This document shows, one piece after another, positions 8,527-17,578 of a stretch of 64,000 nucleotides of DNA. A program made the translations under genes and the position numbers. Every line of letters starts with the position of its first letter. Within the stretch, counting starts at the first letter, position 1. Origin of the DNA: Zobellia laminariae (GTDB taxonomy: Bacteria; Bacteroidota; Bacteroidia; Flavobacteriales; Flavobacteriaceae); NCBI RefSeq assembly GCF_009725995.1, contig NZ_RCNS01000002.1:930001-994000 (forward strand). The letters are read 5' to 3'. The notes under the pieces are model-generated. The model searched no databases. It was not told the origin of the DNA and saw only the letters and a program-made list of their open reading frames with translations.

Positions 8527-11382
8527 CTAAAACCACTTTCGTGTGAATAGGCCAATTAACGTTTTAGGACTCACAGTGACAATAAATCTGATTTTCTCAC
8601 CATAGTTAGGTTGCGAGACCTCCCATCCATTGTTTGAGTACACCGGAAGGTAAAGTTCAAAATAATCTGTAAGAAGGTTTAGACGAACCCCGGAATCATA
8701 TACGAATTTTCCGTTTACACCTTTGTTCTTGACATAACCTAAATCGCTATAAACTTCAATCCATTTCCATAAGTTAACACTAGTGTTTATAGTGGCTAGA
8801 TAATCATTTGCAAAACGATACTCTTGGGGTAGAAAGGATTTAAATCCACCTTCGGCAATAATAATCTGTTGACTATAAATACCCGAGTCTTCCGAACGAC
8901 CCAAATAACCATAATCAAATAAATAATCTGTGGGGCGATCTAATGCAAAACTGTAATAATTAGGGTCAGTATAATCCGTAGTCTTATTTCTAATAAATTT
9001 ACCAGCATAGAAACGGAAATTGAACTGACGGTTACTTTCAAACAGTTTGCGATATTCCAATTCAAAAGCAACTTTGGTAAAATCGCTTGCATGTTGGGCA
9101 TCTGCAAACCAAGAAACATAATTGATAATTCCTGGGTTTCTGTTGGTATACCTAACATTCAATATGCTGTAATCTGGTGGTGTTTCAAAATCACCTAAAC
9201 TTTCTGCTTTATCTCTCAATACATTTACATACCTAAAACGCAAAAACTCCCTTTTATTAGAAATAAGGTTTGCCGGTCTCCACCCAAAAGTAATAGAAGG
9301 CGTAATGGTTGAATATCGAGAGTTTTCCTGAAAGTGATAAGTAGAACCTCCAAGGCTGTAATTGGCTAAGTAAAGTCCACTTTTACTGAGGTATTTACGG
9401 TATGAAATTCTTCCTGAGCCTACAAAAGCATTTTCGCGGAACGAATAGGAGGGGGCAAAATCGTATACGAAAGGACGCTCTAATAGCGTTTTGTTATATA
9501 GTCGCATACCAGGCGTCCATCCATCGTAAATATTGAAATTTAAAATAGGAACATAAAACACTTGATTGTAGTATGGATTCTCGGAATCACGGAAAAAAGT
9601 GAATTTCAGCTTTTTATTTCCTGAGAAAAATCCTCCTAAAGATTTCCAGTTGTCCCTTTGGTTAAATTCAGGGATTTTCTGGTCGTAATTAAGAACTAGT
9701 CGTTTTTCACCACTTTTTGGAATGGTAACTGTTTTAATATCGTTAATACCGGAAAACCAATATTTAGAAACTACAGTGTCATTTTTCAATCCAAATAAAG
9801 AAATAGGCACATTAGTCCCTTTTTTGTTCTTTATGGTAACTTTCAATGAATCTTCGGTTTTTTCAACCTTTTTAATTTTGAAATCTATTTTACGATCTGT
9901 AGTCACAAAATCCTTAAAGAACCAGTCGATATCAGTATTCGTAGACCTTTTTAATATGGATTCAAAGTCTAAAGTCTTAACTTGACTAAGCTTGTAGTGC
10001 TTATAAAAGGTCTTAATGCTCTTATCTACCTTGTCTTTGCCAATATAGCTGGCAAGGTATGCAAGGCCGAGTCCCGCCTTATATTTATTACCTATTTTTT
10101 GGTTGAATTTAATAAGGGAATCGTTACTGGTGCTAAGAGGCTGGTCTAAATTGGTACGAGCAGTAAGCATATACAAAAATGTGTACTGTTCGTTGAAATT
10201 CATTTTCGCCAAATTAAAACTGCGTACTCCCCATATTTTAGATAGTTTTCCAAGCAGCTTTTGGTCAGGGTAAAACTCCTCTACATATTCTATCATTAAG
10301 TAGTTGGCAATAGCATCACTTAACCATTGTTCTTTTCTAGGGTCTAAGAAAAGAGTCTCTTCCAGAATATTAATAAGTGCAGTTTTTAAAAATTTCATTT
10401 CAAACTGAAACTGCTCTTCATAAGGTCTTATAAAAGAAGGTAACTGATTGATGCCGTACAGGGGATTCTTTTCGTAATCCAACTGACTAACCAATAATTG
10501 ACGATGCGGATATTTTCCTAAATTGTTTTCTATGAATTCTGTAACCCTATTGATAGACAGTCCTTTAAATACATCTGCATACTTAAAAGCTTCAATATCG
10601 GTAATAACCGTTATTTGGGGGGTAACGTGGGTCATGAATCGCTTTTCCGGACTAAGCAAAATCTCGCAATTTTTTTGATGGTCCGCCGTTAACTGGGCCA
10701 TTTGTCCGTTGGAGATGCCGTTGTTTCCTAAAACAGTAAAGTTGGTAGCAAGGTTTAAATTCCTGGGGTAAACAAAATTTACCGTAGTTTCCGTAACTCC
10801 TGTAAAAAGGTCTTCTAAATTTTTGTTGGAATATAAATGCCAAGCACCATCAAAATACGACGGTGTTAAATACCAATCTTTTAAGTAGTAACTGTTCTTT
10901 CTCTTGTCATAACCATAAGGCGTAAACTTATTTTCAGGAAGTTTTATGGTGTACGTTAAAAAAAGTTTAGCAGACTCGCCTGCTGGTAATGGACTGTTTA
11001 AATCGATTTTTATAATATCCTCACCGGTAGTACGGCGCCAGCGAAGTCCTCTGTATTCACTATCTACCGCACTTATAATAGTAGTGTAGCCTCTTTCGTG
11101 CTTTTTGGCCAAGTGCAGGCTTTTCTTGAATTGCTCGTCAAAACGTTTGGCCAATCCTGTATTTTTACTTGCGTAGGCATGAGCCCAGTCATTAAAATAC
11201 AGTGTACTTAAGGTTTGGTTAGAATTATTCTGATACGTAAATTCTTGTTGAACCTGTATTTCTTTACTTTGCCCATCTAGTGTGGCTGTCAATACGTTTT
11301 CGTGTTGCGCAGCTAATTCTCCGAAACCGCCCAAAAGAACGGTTCCGAGATAAAAGCAAAATATGAGGTGTTTGATTTTCAA
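8527..11382 (-). CDS. M1-aminopeptidase-like protein lacking the zinc site, with C-terminal beta-barrel-like region
   Basis: A 951-residue exported protein with a signal peptide ending near residue 26 (GELAAQ). Residues about 30-500 resemble the M1 (gluzincin) peptidase fold, including YFNDWAHAY and PSYFDGAWHLYS. At the position of the HExxH zinc motif the sequence reads NILEE (338-342), and the WLNEG motif reads WLSDA (353-357), so both His ligands and the third Glu ligand are missing. A linker with ubiquitin-like IKKVEKTEDSLKVTIKN follows. About residues 600-951 form alternating amphipathic strands rich in Tyr/Phe/Arg and end in Phe (LFTRKWF), as outer membrane barrels do. It lies 8 bp downstream of the LOG-type gene in one operon. 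It is probably a binding or assembly protein rather than an enzyme; the role is unknown. Confidence 0.72.
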   Translation of the reverse strand: MKIKHLIFCFYLGTVLLGGFGELAAQHENVLTATLDGQSKEIQVQQEFTYQNNSNQTLSTLYFNDWAHAYASKNTGLAKRFDEQFKKSLHLAKKHERGYTTIISAVDSEYRGLRWRRTTGEDIIKIDLNSPLPAGESAKLFLTYTIKLPENKFTPYGYDKRKNSYYLKDWYLTPSYFDGAWHLYSNKNLEDLFTGVTETTVNFVYPRNLNLATNFTVLGNNGISNGQMAQLTADHQKNCEILLSPEKRFMTHVTPQITVITDIEAFKYADVFKGLSINRVTEFIENNLGKYPHRQLLVSQLDYEKNPLYGINQLPSFIRPYEEQFQFEMKFLKTALINILEETLFLDPRKEQWLSDAIANYLMIEYVEEFYPDQKLLGKLSKIWGVRSFNLAKMNFNEQYTFLYMLTARTNLDQPLSTSNDSLIKFNQKIGNKYKAGLGLAYLASYIGKDKVDKSIKTFYKHYKLSQVKTLDFESILKRSTNTDIDWFFKDFVTTDRKIDFKIKKVEKTEDSLKVTIKNKKGTNVPISLFGLKNDTVVSKYWFSGINDIKTVTIPKSGEKRLVLNYDQKIPEFNQRDNWKSLGGFFSGNKKLKFTFFRDSENPYYNQVFYVPILNFNIYDGWTPGMRLYNKTLLERPFVYDFAPSYSFRENAFVGSGRISYRKYLSKSGLYLANYSLGGSTYHFQENSRYSTITPSITFGWRPANLISNKREFLRFRYVNVLRDKAESLGDFETPPDYSILNVRYTNRNPGIINYVSWFADAQHASDFTKVAFELEYRKLFESNRQFNFRFYAGKFIRNKTTDYTDPNYYSFALDRPTDYLFDYGYLGRSEDSGIYSQQIIIAEGGFKSFLPQEYRFANDYLATINTSVNLWKWIEVYSDLGYVKNKGVNGKFVYDSGVRLNLLTDYFELYLPVYSNNGWEVSQPNYGEKIRFIVTVSPKTLIGLFTRKWF

Positions 11383-11390
11383 AGGTGATA

Positions 11391-12077
11391 TTAAAAATTA
11401 GGACTAAGATTTCGGCCCTTGTAGAATGCATCAATGATATCTACTACTTCATCTTCTGTATCTGCAATTTTAATAAGATCCAAATCATGAGCACTTATGG
11501 TTTTCATCTCCAACATAGTGTTCTTAACCCAATCCATAAGACCAGTCCAAAATTCACTCCCAACAAGAATGATTGGGAATTTTTCAATTTTATTAGTTTG
11601 AATAAGAGTGATTGCTTCAAAAAGCTCGTCCAATGTGCCGAACCCACCCGGCATAACTACAAACCCTTGAGAGTATTTAACGAACATTACTTTTCTCACG
11701 AAAAAGTAATCAAAATCTAAACTTTTATCAGAATCAATATATGGGTTATCGTGTTGTTCAAACGGTAAGTCAATATTTAAGCCAACAGAAGTTCCGCCTG
11801 CTAAATGTGCACCTTTATTACCAGCCTCCATAATACCAGGTCCTCCACCAGTTATTACACCATAACCAGCATTTGCTATACTTTCGGCAATACTAACGGC
11901 TAGTTCGTAATATTTATCACCTGCCTTGGTACGGGCTGAACCAAAAATAGAAACGCATGGACCAATAGAGCCCATTTTTTCAAATCCCATAACAAATTCA
12001 CCCATAATTTTGAATATGGCCCAAGAATCGTTAGTCTTTATTTCGTTCCAACCTTTGTGATGTTGTTCTTTTCTCAT
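11391..12077 (-). CDS. LOG-type (TIGR00730) nucleotide 5'-monophosphate phosphoribohydrolase
   Basis: A 228-residue Rossmann-like enzyme of the LOG/YgdH family (TIGR00730), which removes ribose phosphate from nucleoside monophosphates. The diagnostic motifs are GGGPGIMEAGNKGA (about 78-91) and MPGGFGTLDELFEAITL (about 142-158), corresponding to the PGGxGTxxE active-site motif. Other conserved parts are SIFGSARTKAGDKYYELA and GLNIDLPFEQ. Plant LOG proteins activate cytokinins, but bacterial members more often act in purine salvage; the exact substrate is not predictable. It is the first gene of a two-gene operon with the M1-like barrel protein, with an 8-bp gap. No strong promoter was identified upstream. 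Confidence 0.88.
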   Translation of the reverse strand: MRKEQHHKGWNEIKTNDSWAIFKIMGEFVMGFEKMGSIGPCVSIFGSARTKAGDKYYELAVSIAESIANAGYGVITGGGPGIMEAGNKGAHLAGGTSVGLNIDLPFEQHDNPYIDSDKSLDFDYFFVRKVMFVKYSQGFVVMPGGFGTLDELFEAITLIQTNKIEKFPIILVGSEFWTGLMDWVKNTMLEMKTISAHDLDLIKIADTEDEVVDIIDAFYKGRNLSPNF

Positions 12078-12305
12078 GTATAATTACTCTTATTTGTATA
12101 ATTTTTTTCCTCTGATTTAGATTAAGTTTTGCCTTTTCTTATTCAAAAAGACTACTTTTCTTTATTTCAGCGGATGAATTTATTGTTTTTATTTTATTGA
12201 ATTGTAAAGCTATTAATATTTCTAACTGAACTCAGCATAAATTTGATTAATCTTCCATTGCACAATCGATGTATTTTTCAATAATACCGGTAGAGCCTTT
12301 GTTGC

Positions 12306-15146
12306 TTAGTCCGGAATATTCAATTCTGGTCTCAAGTACTTTGCCGTATAGCTTTTTTTATCTTTGGCAACTTCTTCCGGTGTTCCTTTGGCAACTACTT
12401 TTCCGCCGCCACGGCCACCTTCATAGCCAATATCAATAATATAATCTACAATTTTTATAACATCCATATTATGTTCAATGACTAATATGGTATTTCCTTT
12501 GTCTACCAAACGAGTCAAAACTTCCATCAAAACTCGAATATCCTCAAAATGAAGTCCTGTTGTAGGCTCATCCAAAATATAAAAAGTATTGCCCGTATCC
12601 CGCTTAGAAAGTTCCGTGGCCAGCTTAATACGCTGAGCCTCACCGCCCGAAAGCGTAGTGGACTGCTGCCCTAGAGAAATATAGCCCAATCCTACGTCTT
12701 GAATGGTCTTCAACTTACGATAAATTTTGGGTATAAGCTCAAAAAACTCGACAGCTTCGTTGATTGTCATCTCCAAAACATCCGCTATGGATTTACCCTT
12801 ATAACGTATTTCTAGGGTTTCTCTATTGAAGCGTTTTCCGTTACAAGTCTCGCATTCAACATAGACATCAGGCAAAAAGTTCATTTCAATAACCCGTAGA
12901 CCTCCACCTTGACAGGTTTCGCAACGGCCACCTTTTACATTGAAGCTAAAACGACCAGGTTTGTAGCCTCTAATAGCTGCTTCTGGTGTTTTAGAGAACA
13001 ATGCACGAATCTCTCCAAAAACTCCGGTATAGGTGGCAGGGTTAGACCTAGGCGTCCTACCTATGGGCGACTGATTAATGTCTATTACCTTGTCAATATG
13101 CTCTAGCCCAGTAATCTTCTTATAAGGCATAGGTTTCTTTACGCCATTAAAATAATGAGCGTTCATGATAGGGTAGAGGGTCTCGTTTATTAATGTAGAT
13201 TTTCCACTACCAGAGACGCCTGTAACCCCAATCATTTGACCTAATGGAAGCGTTATAGAAACATTCTTTAAATTATTTCCGGTACATCCAGAAAGGGTGA
13301 TTTTTTTACCATTCCCTTTTCTACGTTTTTCAGGAATTGCAATCTGTTTTTTTCCAGTAATATAATCAGCTGTTAGGGTATTCTCATTTTTTAACTCCTT
13401 TGGAGAACCTTGAGAGATAATCTCACCACCATGCTTTCCGGCTCTCGGACCTATATCTATTACGTGGTCTGCACACTCTATCATGTCTCGGTCATGTTCC
13501 ACAACGATTACCGAATTACCCAAATCCCGGAGAGATTCTAGTGATTTAATCAATCTTGTGTTATCTCGTTGATGTAAACCAATACTAGGTTCATCAAGAA
13601 TATAAAGCACGCCAACCAACTGAGAACCGATCTGTGTGGCCAATCGTATACGTTGTGCTTCACCACCTGATAGTGATTTTGAGCTTCTGTTTAGTGAAAG
13701 ATAATCCAGCCCAACATCTAAAAGAAACTGAATGCGCGTTCGTATTTCCTTAATAATTTCTTCAGCAATCTTAAGCTGATTTCCTTCTAACTTCTTATCT
13801 AAACCCTTGAAGAATTTAGCCAGTTCAGCAATATCCAAATGTGCCAGTTGAGCTATATTCTTTTCGTCTATTTTAAAATTAAGCGATTCTTTACGCAGAC
13901 GCGAACCTTCACATACTGGACAGGTAATTTTGTCCATATATTCTTTGGCCCAACGTTTTAATGCTGTTGTGCCTGCTTCTTCATATTGATTTTTAATAAA
14001 GTTGGCAATACCTTCATAATCAATTTTATAATTCCGCTTAACACCTAAACTCTTGGAGTCGACCTCAAAAGTCTCGTGACCACCGTTAAGAAGAACATCA
14101 ATAGCTTCTTCAGTAATTTTGGAAATAGGGTCTGTCAGTTCAAATTCATAGCGTTTGGCTATAGGTTCTATTTGTTTAAACGCCCAAGAATTCTTATACT
14201 CTCCCAAGGGAGCGATTCCTCCAGATTTAATAGATAATTTTTTATCTGGAAATATCTTTTTTTCGTTCACTTCGTAAACATGACCTAGCCCATTACAATT
14301 AGGGCACATTCCTTTGGGAGAGTTGAACGAAAACGTATTAGGCTCAGGAACAGGGTAGGAGATGCCAGTTGTTGGACACATCAGGTCACGACTAAAATAC
14401 CGAGCTACAGATTGACCTTCTTCTAAGACCATAAGTACATTGTCTCCACTGTACATAGCGGTATTCAAGGATTCGGTGAGACGTTTGTCCATATCTTCCG
14501 AATCAACCACTTTTAGACGATCAATTACAATCTCTATATCATGGGTTTTATAGCGATCGGCTTTCATTCCCTTAACAATATCTTTTACTTCACCATCAAC
14601 CCTGACTTTTACAAAGCCTTGTTTGGCAATTTGTTCAAAAAGCTCTCTATAATGTCCTTTTCTAGATTTGATAATAGGAGCAAGGATATTGATTTTCTTA
14701 CCGTCATAATCCTTCTTAATGAGCTCTTTTATCTGCTCATCACTATAACTCACCATTTTCTCGCCCGTATTGTAACTATAGGCATCTCCGGCACGTGCAA
14801 AAAGCAGACGGAGGAAATCATAAATTTCGGTAATTGTACCTACCGTAGACCGTGGTGATTTTGATGTGGTTTTCTGTTCAATAGCAATAACAGGAGATAA
14901 CCCATCAATTTTATCCACATCAGGTCTTTCCAACCCTCCTAAAAACTGTCTGGCATAGGCGGAAAAAGTTTCTATATACCGGCGTTGGCCTTCAGCATAA
15001 ATTGTATCAAAGGCAAGGGAAGATTTACCACTCCCGGAAAGTCCGGTTATAACAACCAATTTTTCTCTAGGTATAGTAACATCTATATTTTTAAGGTTGT
15101 GCACGCGAGCGCCCTGAACCTCAATATTTTCTTCGTAGTTTATCAT
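12306..15146 (-). CDS. uvrA: Excinuclease ABC subunit A
   Basis: A 946-residue DNA damage-recognition ATPase of nucleotide excision repair. The start is placed at the ATG giving [20 protein letters not shown], 37 codons inside the longest frame, because that is where family homology begins and a TACCTTTG promoter overlaps the longer version. Two ABC modules are complete. The first has Walker [10 protein letters not shown], a zinc finger (CPTTG...CPNCNGLG and CPVCEGSR) and signature [17 protein letters not shown]. The second has [18 protein letters not shown]...CETCNGKR and [16 protein letters not shown]. Length and motif order match typical UvrA. It is transcribed alone, next to the radical SAM repair module. 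Confidence 0.95.
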   Translation of the reverse strand: MINYEENIEVQGARVHNLKNIDVTIPREKLVVITGLSGSGKSSLAFDTIYAEGQRRYIETFSAYARQFLGGLERPDVDKIDGLSPVIAIEQKTTSKSPRSTVGTITEIYDFLRLLFARAGDAYSYNTGEKMVSYSDEQIKELIKKDYDGKKINILAPIIKSRKGHYRELFEQIAKQGFVKVRVDGEVKDIVKGMKADRYKTHDIEIVIDRLKVVDSEDMDKRLTESLNTAMYSGDNVLMVLEEGQSVARYFSRDLMCPTTGISYPVPEPNTFSFNSPKGMCPNCNGLGHVYEVNEKKIFPDKKLSIKSGGIAPLGEYKNSWAFKQIEPIAKRYEFELTDPISKITEEAIDVLLNGGHETFEVDSKSLGVKRNYKIDYEGIANFIKNQYEEAGTTALKRWAKEYMDKITCPVCEGSRLRKESLNFKIDEKNIAQLAHLDIAELAKFFKGLDKKLEGNQLKIAEEIIKEIRTRIQFLLDVGLDYLSLNRSSKSLSGGEAQRIRLATQIGSQLVGVLYILDEPSIGLHQRDNTRLIKSLESLRDLGNSVIVVEHDRDMIECADHVIDIGPRAGKHGGEIISQGSPKELKNENTLTADYITGKKQIAIPEKRRKGNGKKITLSGCTGNNLKNVSITLPLGQMIGVTGVSGSGKSTLINETLYPIMNAHYFNGVKKPMPYKKITGLEHIDKVIDINQSPIGRTPRSNPATYTGVFGEIRALFSKTPEAAIRGYKPGRFSFNVKGGRCETCQGGGLRVIEMNFLPDVYVECETCNGKRFNRETLEIRYKGKSIADVLEMTINEAVEFFELIPKIYRKLKTIQDVGLGYISLGQQSTTLSGGEAQRIKLATELSKRDTGNTFYILDEPTTGLHFEDIRVLMEVLTRLVDKGNTILVIEHNMDVIKIVDYIIDIGYEGGRGGGKVVAKGTPEEVAKDKKSYTAKYLRPELNIPD

Positions 15147-15163
15147 TTTCAATAGCAAAGTTG

Positions 15164-15190
15164 CAAAGGTACGATTTTGACTATTAACAA
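15164..15190 (-). promoter_or_regulatory. Promoter for uvrA
   Basis: The minus strand carries TACCTTTG (15164-15171), an exact TAnnTTTG -7 element, with TTTG (15188-15191) 16 bp upstream. Transcription from here would begin about 10 nt before the ATG at 15146, which supports that start over the longer frame. No TGGA-N5-TCCA operator is seen at this site. Confidence 0.55.
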
Positions 15191-15322
15191 AGAAGTGACC
15201 TTTACTTATATCTATGTTAAGGAAAACGTGGAAAACACCTGAAATAAAGGGGGTCAACCGCTTATGAGTCTATATTTTGTGTGATAAAACCCAGATACCT
15301 CAATAGATAAATGCAAATAAAG

Positions 15323-16096
15323 CTAAACTGCCTTTTTCTCACTCAAATATTTCCAGTAACGTTTTGGAACGTGTTGTTTGTGAAGTTTTAAATTAATGCG
15401 AGATTTGATGTTGGTACTTTTAAAGTAATTGTTCCAAAGGTCTTGATAGTTATATTCCTCATCACCAAAATGAGCGCTTTTATTCAGGCTGATGGTATAA
15501 ATTTCATCAAGGTCTAAGGATACGATTTCAACTTGATTTAAATCAAAGAAAATACCGTATTTACGTTTTACATCATAAATTAACCATTGCTGATCTGCAT
15601 ATCTAGATCTAAAATGTTTGGATATCAAGGGCAGAACATCAAAATCTGGTTCTATATTGGCAAAGTAGATTTCATCTTTCGTTAACTGAAAGCGAACAAA
15701 AGCCTCCATACGATGCTTTTCTCGACCAACAGATCTTGCCAATTGACTTATTTTTAAAACAATTTCATCTGAGTAATCAGAGGCAATGGAAGTTTCAGAA
15801 GTAAACAACTTGCAAATATATCTGTACAGTACTAATTCAATACCCTTATTCTCACTTAAGAAAGCAAAGTAGATATCCTTTATAGCGTTGTGACTCTTCT
15901 TATGAATGCCATTCCATACTCTTTTAGCCTTGTCCATTTGTGTAAAAATGGTTTCGGTTTCAGAAAAAAGTCCACTTTGAGAGGCCGAGTTCTTTTGAAT
16001 ATCTGCTATTTGTGCTTTTTCATCGAAAGCCACAAAAATAGCTGTTAGAAATCCGTTGAAGCTTCCGTCGTAAATTAAGGTTTTTGTAGCATTCAT
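15323..16096 (-). CDS. DUF4130/TIGR03915-type partner of the radical SAM repair protein
   Basis: A 257-residue protein of the family TIGR03915 (DUF4130), usually described as a probable DNA-metabolism protein that pairs with the TIGR03916 radical SAM protein and is fused to uracil-DNA-glycosylase-like domains in some bacteria. Diagnostic stretches are LIYDGSFNGFLTAIFVAF at the N-terminus, SVGREKHRMEAFVRFQ in the middle, and KRYWKYLSEKKAV at the C-terminus. The ATG at 16096 is preferred because the family starts at this point; an in-frame ATG at 16132, 9 bp after the radical SAM stop, would add 12 residues. It is translationally close to the radical SAM gene and surely in its operon. Confidence 0.82.
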   Translation of the reverse strand: MNATKTLIYDGSFNGFLTAIFVAFDEKAQIADIQKNSASQSGLFSETETIFTQMDKAKRVWNGIHKKSHNAIKDIYFAFLSENKGIELVLYRYICKLFTSETSIASDYSDEIVLKISQLARSVGREKHRMEAFVRFQLTKDEIYFANIEPDFDVLPLISKHFRSRYADQQWLIYDVKRKYGIFFDLNQVEIVSLDLDEIYTISLNKSAHFGDEEYNYQDLWNNYFKSTNIKSRINLKLHKQHVPKRYWKYLSEKKAV

Positions 16097-16141
16097 AGTT
16101 TCATATTTAGTTCTGTTTACAATAGTTGCCAATAGGCTGAA

Positions 16142-17410
16142 TCAACTAAACAACTGTAGTTGATTACTATACTCTTTTCTAAATTTCCCGACCGAATTCT
16201 GTAGAATTAAGCCTTTTATTTTGTTCCCTTCCATATCTCTATGTTCCCACTTGTTGGAGTCACAAACAATGAAATATTTTGCTCTGTTTAATGCCACACC
16301 AATCTTCTGAAGATGTTCCCAGTTTAAGTTTCTAAACCGTCTTGCGTTAATTATTTTATGAACAGATTTCATGCCCAACCCTGGTACACGTGCTAGAACA
16401 CTTTTGTCTGCCTTGTTGATATCCACGGGAAAGTATTGCATGTTCCGTAATGCCCAACCTAATTTAGGGTCCACATCCATATCTAAGTTTGGGTGGTCGT
16501 TGTTCAAAAGTTCCTGAACCCCAAAACCATAAAAGCGTAGCAACCAATCTGTCTGGTATAATCTATTCTCCCTCAGCATAGGTACTTGGGTGCCAATAGC
16601 AGGAAGCCTATTATCCTCTGCAACGGGAACATAACCAGAATAATACACCCGTTTCATATTATAATTTTTGTAGTAATGTGTGGCGGAGTACATAATATCC
16701 TTGTCCGATTCTCCGGTGGCACCTACAATCATTTGAGTGCTTTGCCCGGCCGGCGCATATTTTGGAGTGCTCTTAATTATTTTTTTCTCTGATTTGTATT
16801 GGATGATTTCATTTTTCACCTTTAGCATAGGTTTGGTAAAGTCCTCATGCTTTTTATCTGGAGCCAATAGTTTGAGCCCGGATATAGTAGGTATTTCAAT
16901 ATTTACAGATAATCTATCGGCATAAAGTCCGGCTTCTCGCATAAGCTCATCACTGGCTCCAGGAATAGATTTTAAATGTATATATCCATTAAAATTCTCT
17001 TCCAACCGTAGCTTTTTAGCAACAGCAACTAAGCGTTCCATAGTATAGTCTGGACTTTTGAATATGCCCGAACTTAAGAAAAGACCTTCTATATAATTCC
17101 TGCGATAGAAGTTAATGGTCAAATCTACTACCTCTTGTATTTTGAAAGCAGCCCGTTGCACATCATTACTTTTGCGTGTCACACAATAAGCACAATCAAA
17201 AATACAGTGGTTTGTGAGTAATATTTTCAACAATGAAACGCACCTACCATCTTCCGTATAGCTATGGCAAATTCCCATACCGCTACTGTCTCCAAGTCCC
17301 TTTGTACTGTTCTTCCGAACACTTCCGCTGCTTGAGCACGAAACGTCATATTTGGCGGCATCCGCCAGAATGTTCAATTTTTCCTTAATTCTATCAAATG
17401 ATAACGACAT
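16142..17410 (-). CDS. Putative DNA modification/repair radical SAM protein (TIGR03916 type)
   Basis: A 422-residue radical SAM protein with cluster motif C69-x3-C73-x2-C76 (NHCIFDCAYC). Family landmarks include CSSSGSVR near the N-terminus, SGIFKSPDYTMERLV, HLKSIPGASDELM, and PKYAPAGQSTQMIVGATGES. The C-terminal 90 residues contain a helix-hairpin-helix DNA-binding segment (VPGLGMKSVHKIINARRFRN). Family TIGR03916 is predicted to act in DNA repair or modification, but I know of no demonstrated reaction. It heads a two-gene operon with the DUF4130 partner and is divergent from a LexA/CI-like repressor. The palindromes in the shared upstream region suggest damage-induced expression. Confidence 0.85.
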   Translation of the reverse strand: MSLSFDRIKEKLNILADAAKYDVSCSSSGSVRKNSTKGLGDSSGMGICHSYTEDGRCVSLLKILLTNHCIFDCAYCVTRKSNDVQRAAFKIQEVVDLTINFYRRNYIEGLFLSSGIFKSPDYTMERLVAVAKKLRLEENFNGYIHLKSIPGASDELMREAGLYADRLSVNIEIPTISGLKLLAPDKKHEDFTKPMLKVKNEIIQYKSEKKIIKSTPKYAPAGQSTQMIVGATGESDKDIMYSATHYYKNYNMKRVYYSGYVPVAEDNRLPAIGTQVPMLRENRLYQTDWLLRFYGFGVQELLNNDHPNLDMDVDPKLGWALRNMQYFPVDINKADKSVLARVPGLGMKSVHKIINARRFRNLNWEHLQKIGVALNRAKYFIVCDSNKWEHRDMEGNKIKGLILQNSVGKFRKEYSNQLQLFS

Positions 17411-17431
17411 TGTAGGTGTTTGTATTTATTC

Positions 17432-17439
17432 CAAAATTA
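17432..17439 (-). promoter_or_regulatory. Candidate -7 element for the radical SAM operon
   Basis: The minus strand reads TAATTTTG, matching TAnnTTTG, 21 bp upstream of the ATG at 17410. It directly abuts the first TGGA-N5-TCCA palindrome, so repressor binding there would block this promoter. No clear upstream TTG is seen at normal spacing. Confidence 0.45.
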
Positions 17440-17452
17440 TGGAAAAAATCCA
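17440..17452. promoter_or_regulatory. Operator palindrome 1 (TGGA-N5-TCCA)
   Basis: TGGA-AAAAA-TCCA is the first of three exact 13-bp palindromes of the same form between the radical SAM operon and the repressor gene. It adjoins the minus-strand -7 element. A degenerate copy, TGTA-TTTAT-TCCA, precedes it at 17421-17433. A perfect interleaved palindrome, ATCCATA-T-TATGGAT, occupies 17448-17462. Confidence 0.65.
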
Positions 17453-17457
17453 TATTA

Positions 17458-17470
17458 TGGATATATTCCA
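17458..17470. promoter_or_regulatory. Operator palindrome 2 (TGGA-N5-TCCA)
   Basis: TGGA-TATAT-TCCA is the second exact copy, starting 18 bp after the first. Together with its neighbours it makes an alternating ladder of TCCA and TGGA half-sites at about 9-bp steps (17430, 17440, 17449, 17458, 17467), as expected for dimers of an HTH repressor binding side by side. Confidence 0.65.
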
Positions 17471-17479
17471 AATAAAACT

Positions 17480-17508
17480 TTGGAGTATGTCCAAATTGCG
17501 TATATTTG
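17480..17508 (+). promoter_or_regulatory. Promoter of the HTH-S24 repressor gene
   Basis: TTTG (17479-17482) and TATATTTG (17501-17508) are separated by 18 bp, a good match to the Bacteroidetes promoter. The third operator overlaps the -33 end and spacer, predicting autorepression. The start codon lies about 70 bp downstream. Confidence 0.6.
17481..17493. promoter_or_regulatory. Operator palindrome 3 (TGGA-N5-TCCA)
   Basis: TGGA-GTATG-TCCA is the third exact copy, placed between the -33 and -7 elements of the plus-strand promoter, where bound repressor would exclude RNA polymerase. The flanking sequences extend to CTTTGGA and TCCAAAT. Confidence 0.65.
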
Positions 17509-17578
17509 GAAATGAAAGGGTAGTGGAGAGCATAAAGTCTATTAATGTTTTTATGAACAGGGATAATTCAAGAATTAT

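Noticed and set aside
8527..11382. Active M1 aminopeptidase
   Set aside because: HExxH is replaced by NILEE and the third zinc ligand motif by WLSDA, so zinc catalysis is not expected.
11385..11720. Plus-strand frame of 111 residues antisense to the LOG-type gene
   Set aside because: It is composed of rare-type residues with no family resemblance and mirrors the well-supported minus-strand gene.
15147..15257. Longer UvrA N-terminus
   Set aside because: The extra 37 residues lack family similarity and overlap a TACCTTTG promoter. The ATG at 15146 fits the family start.
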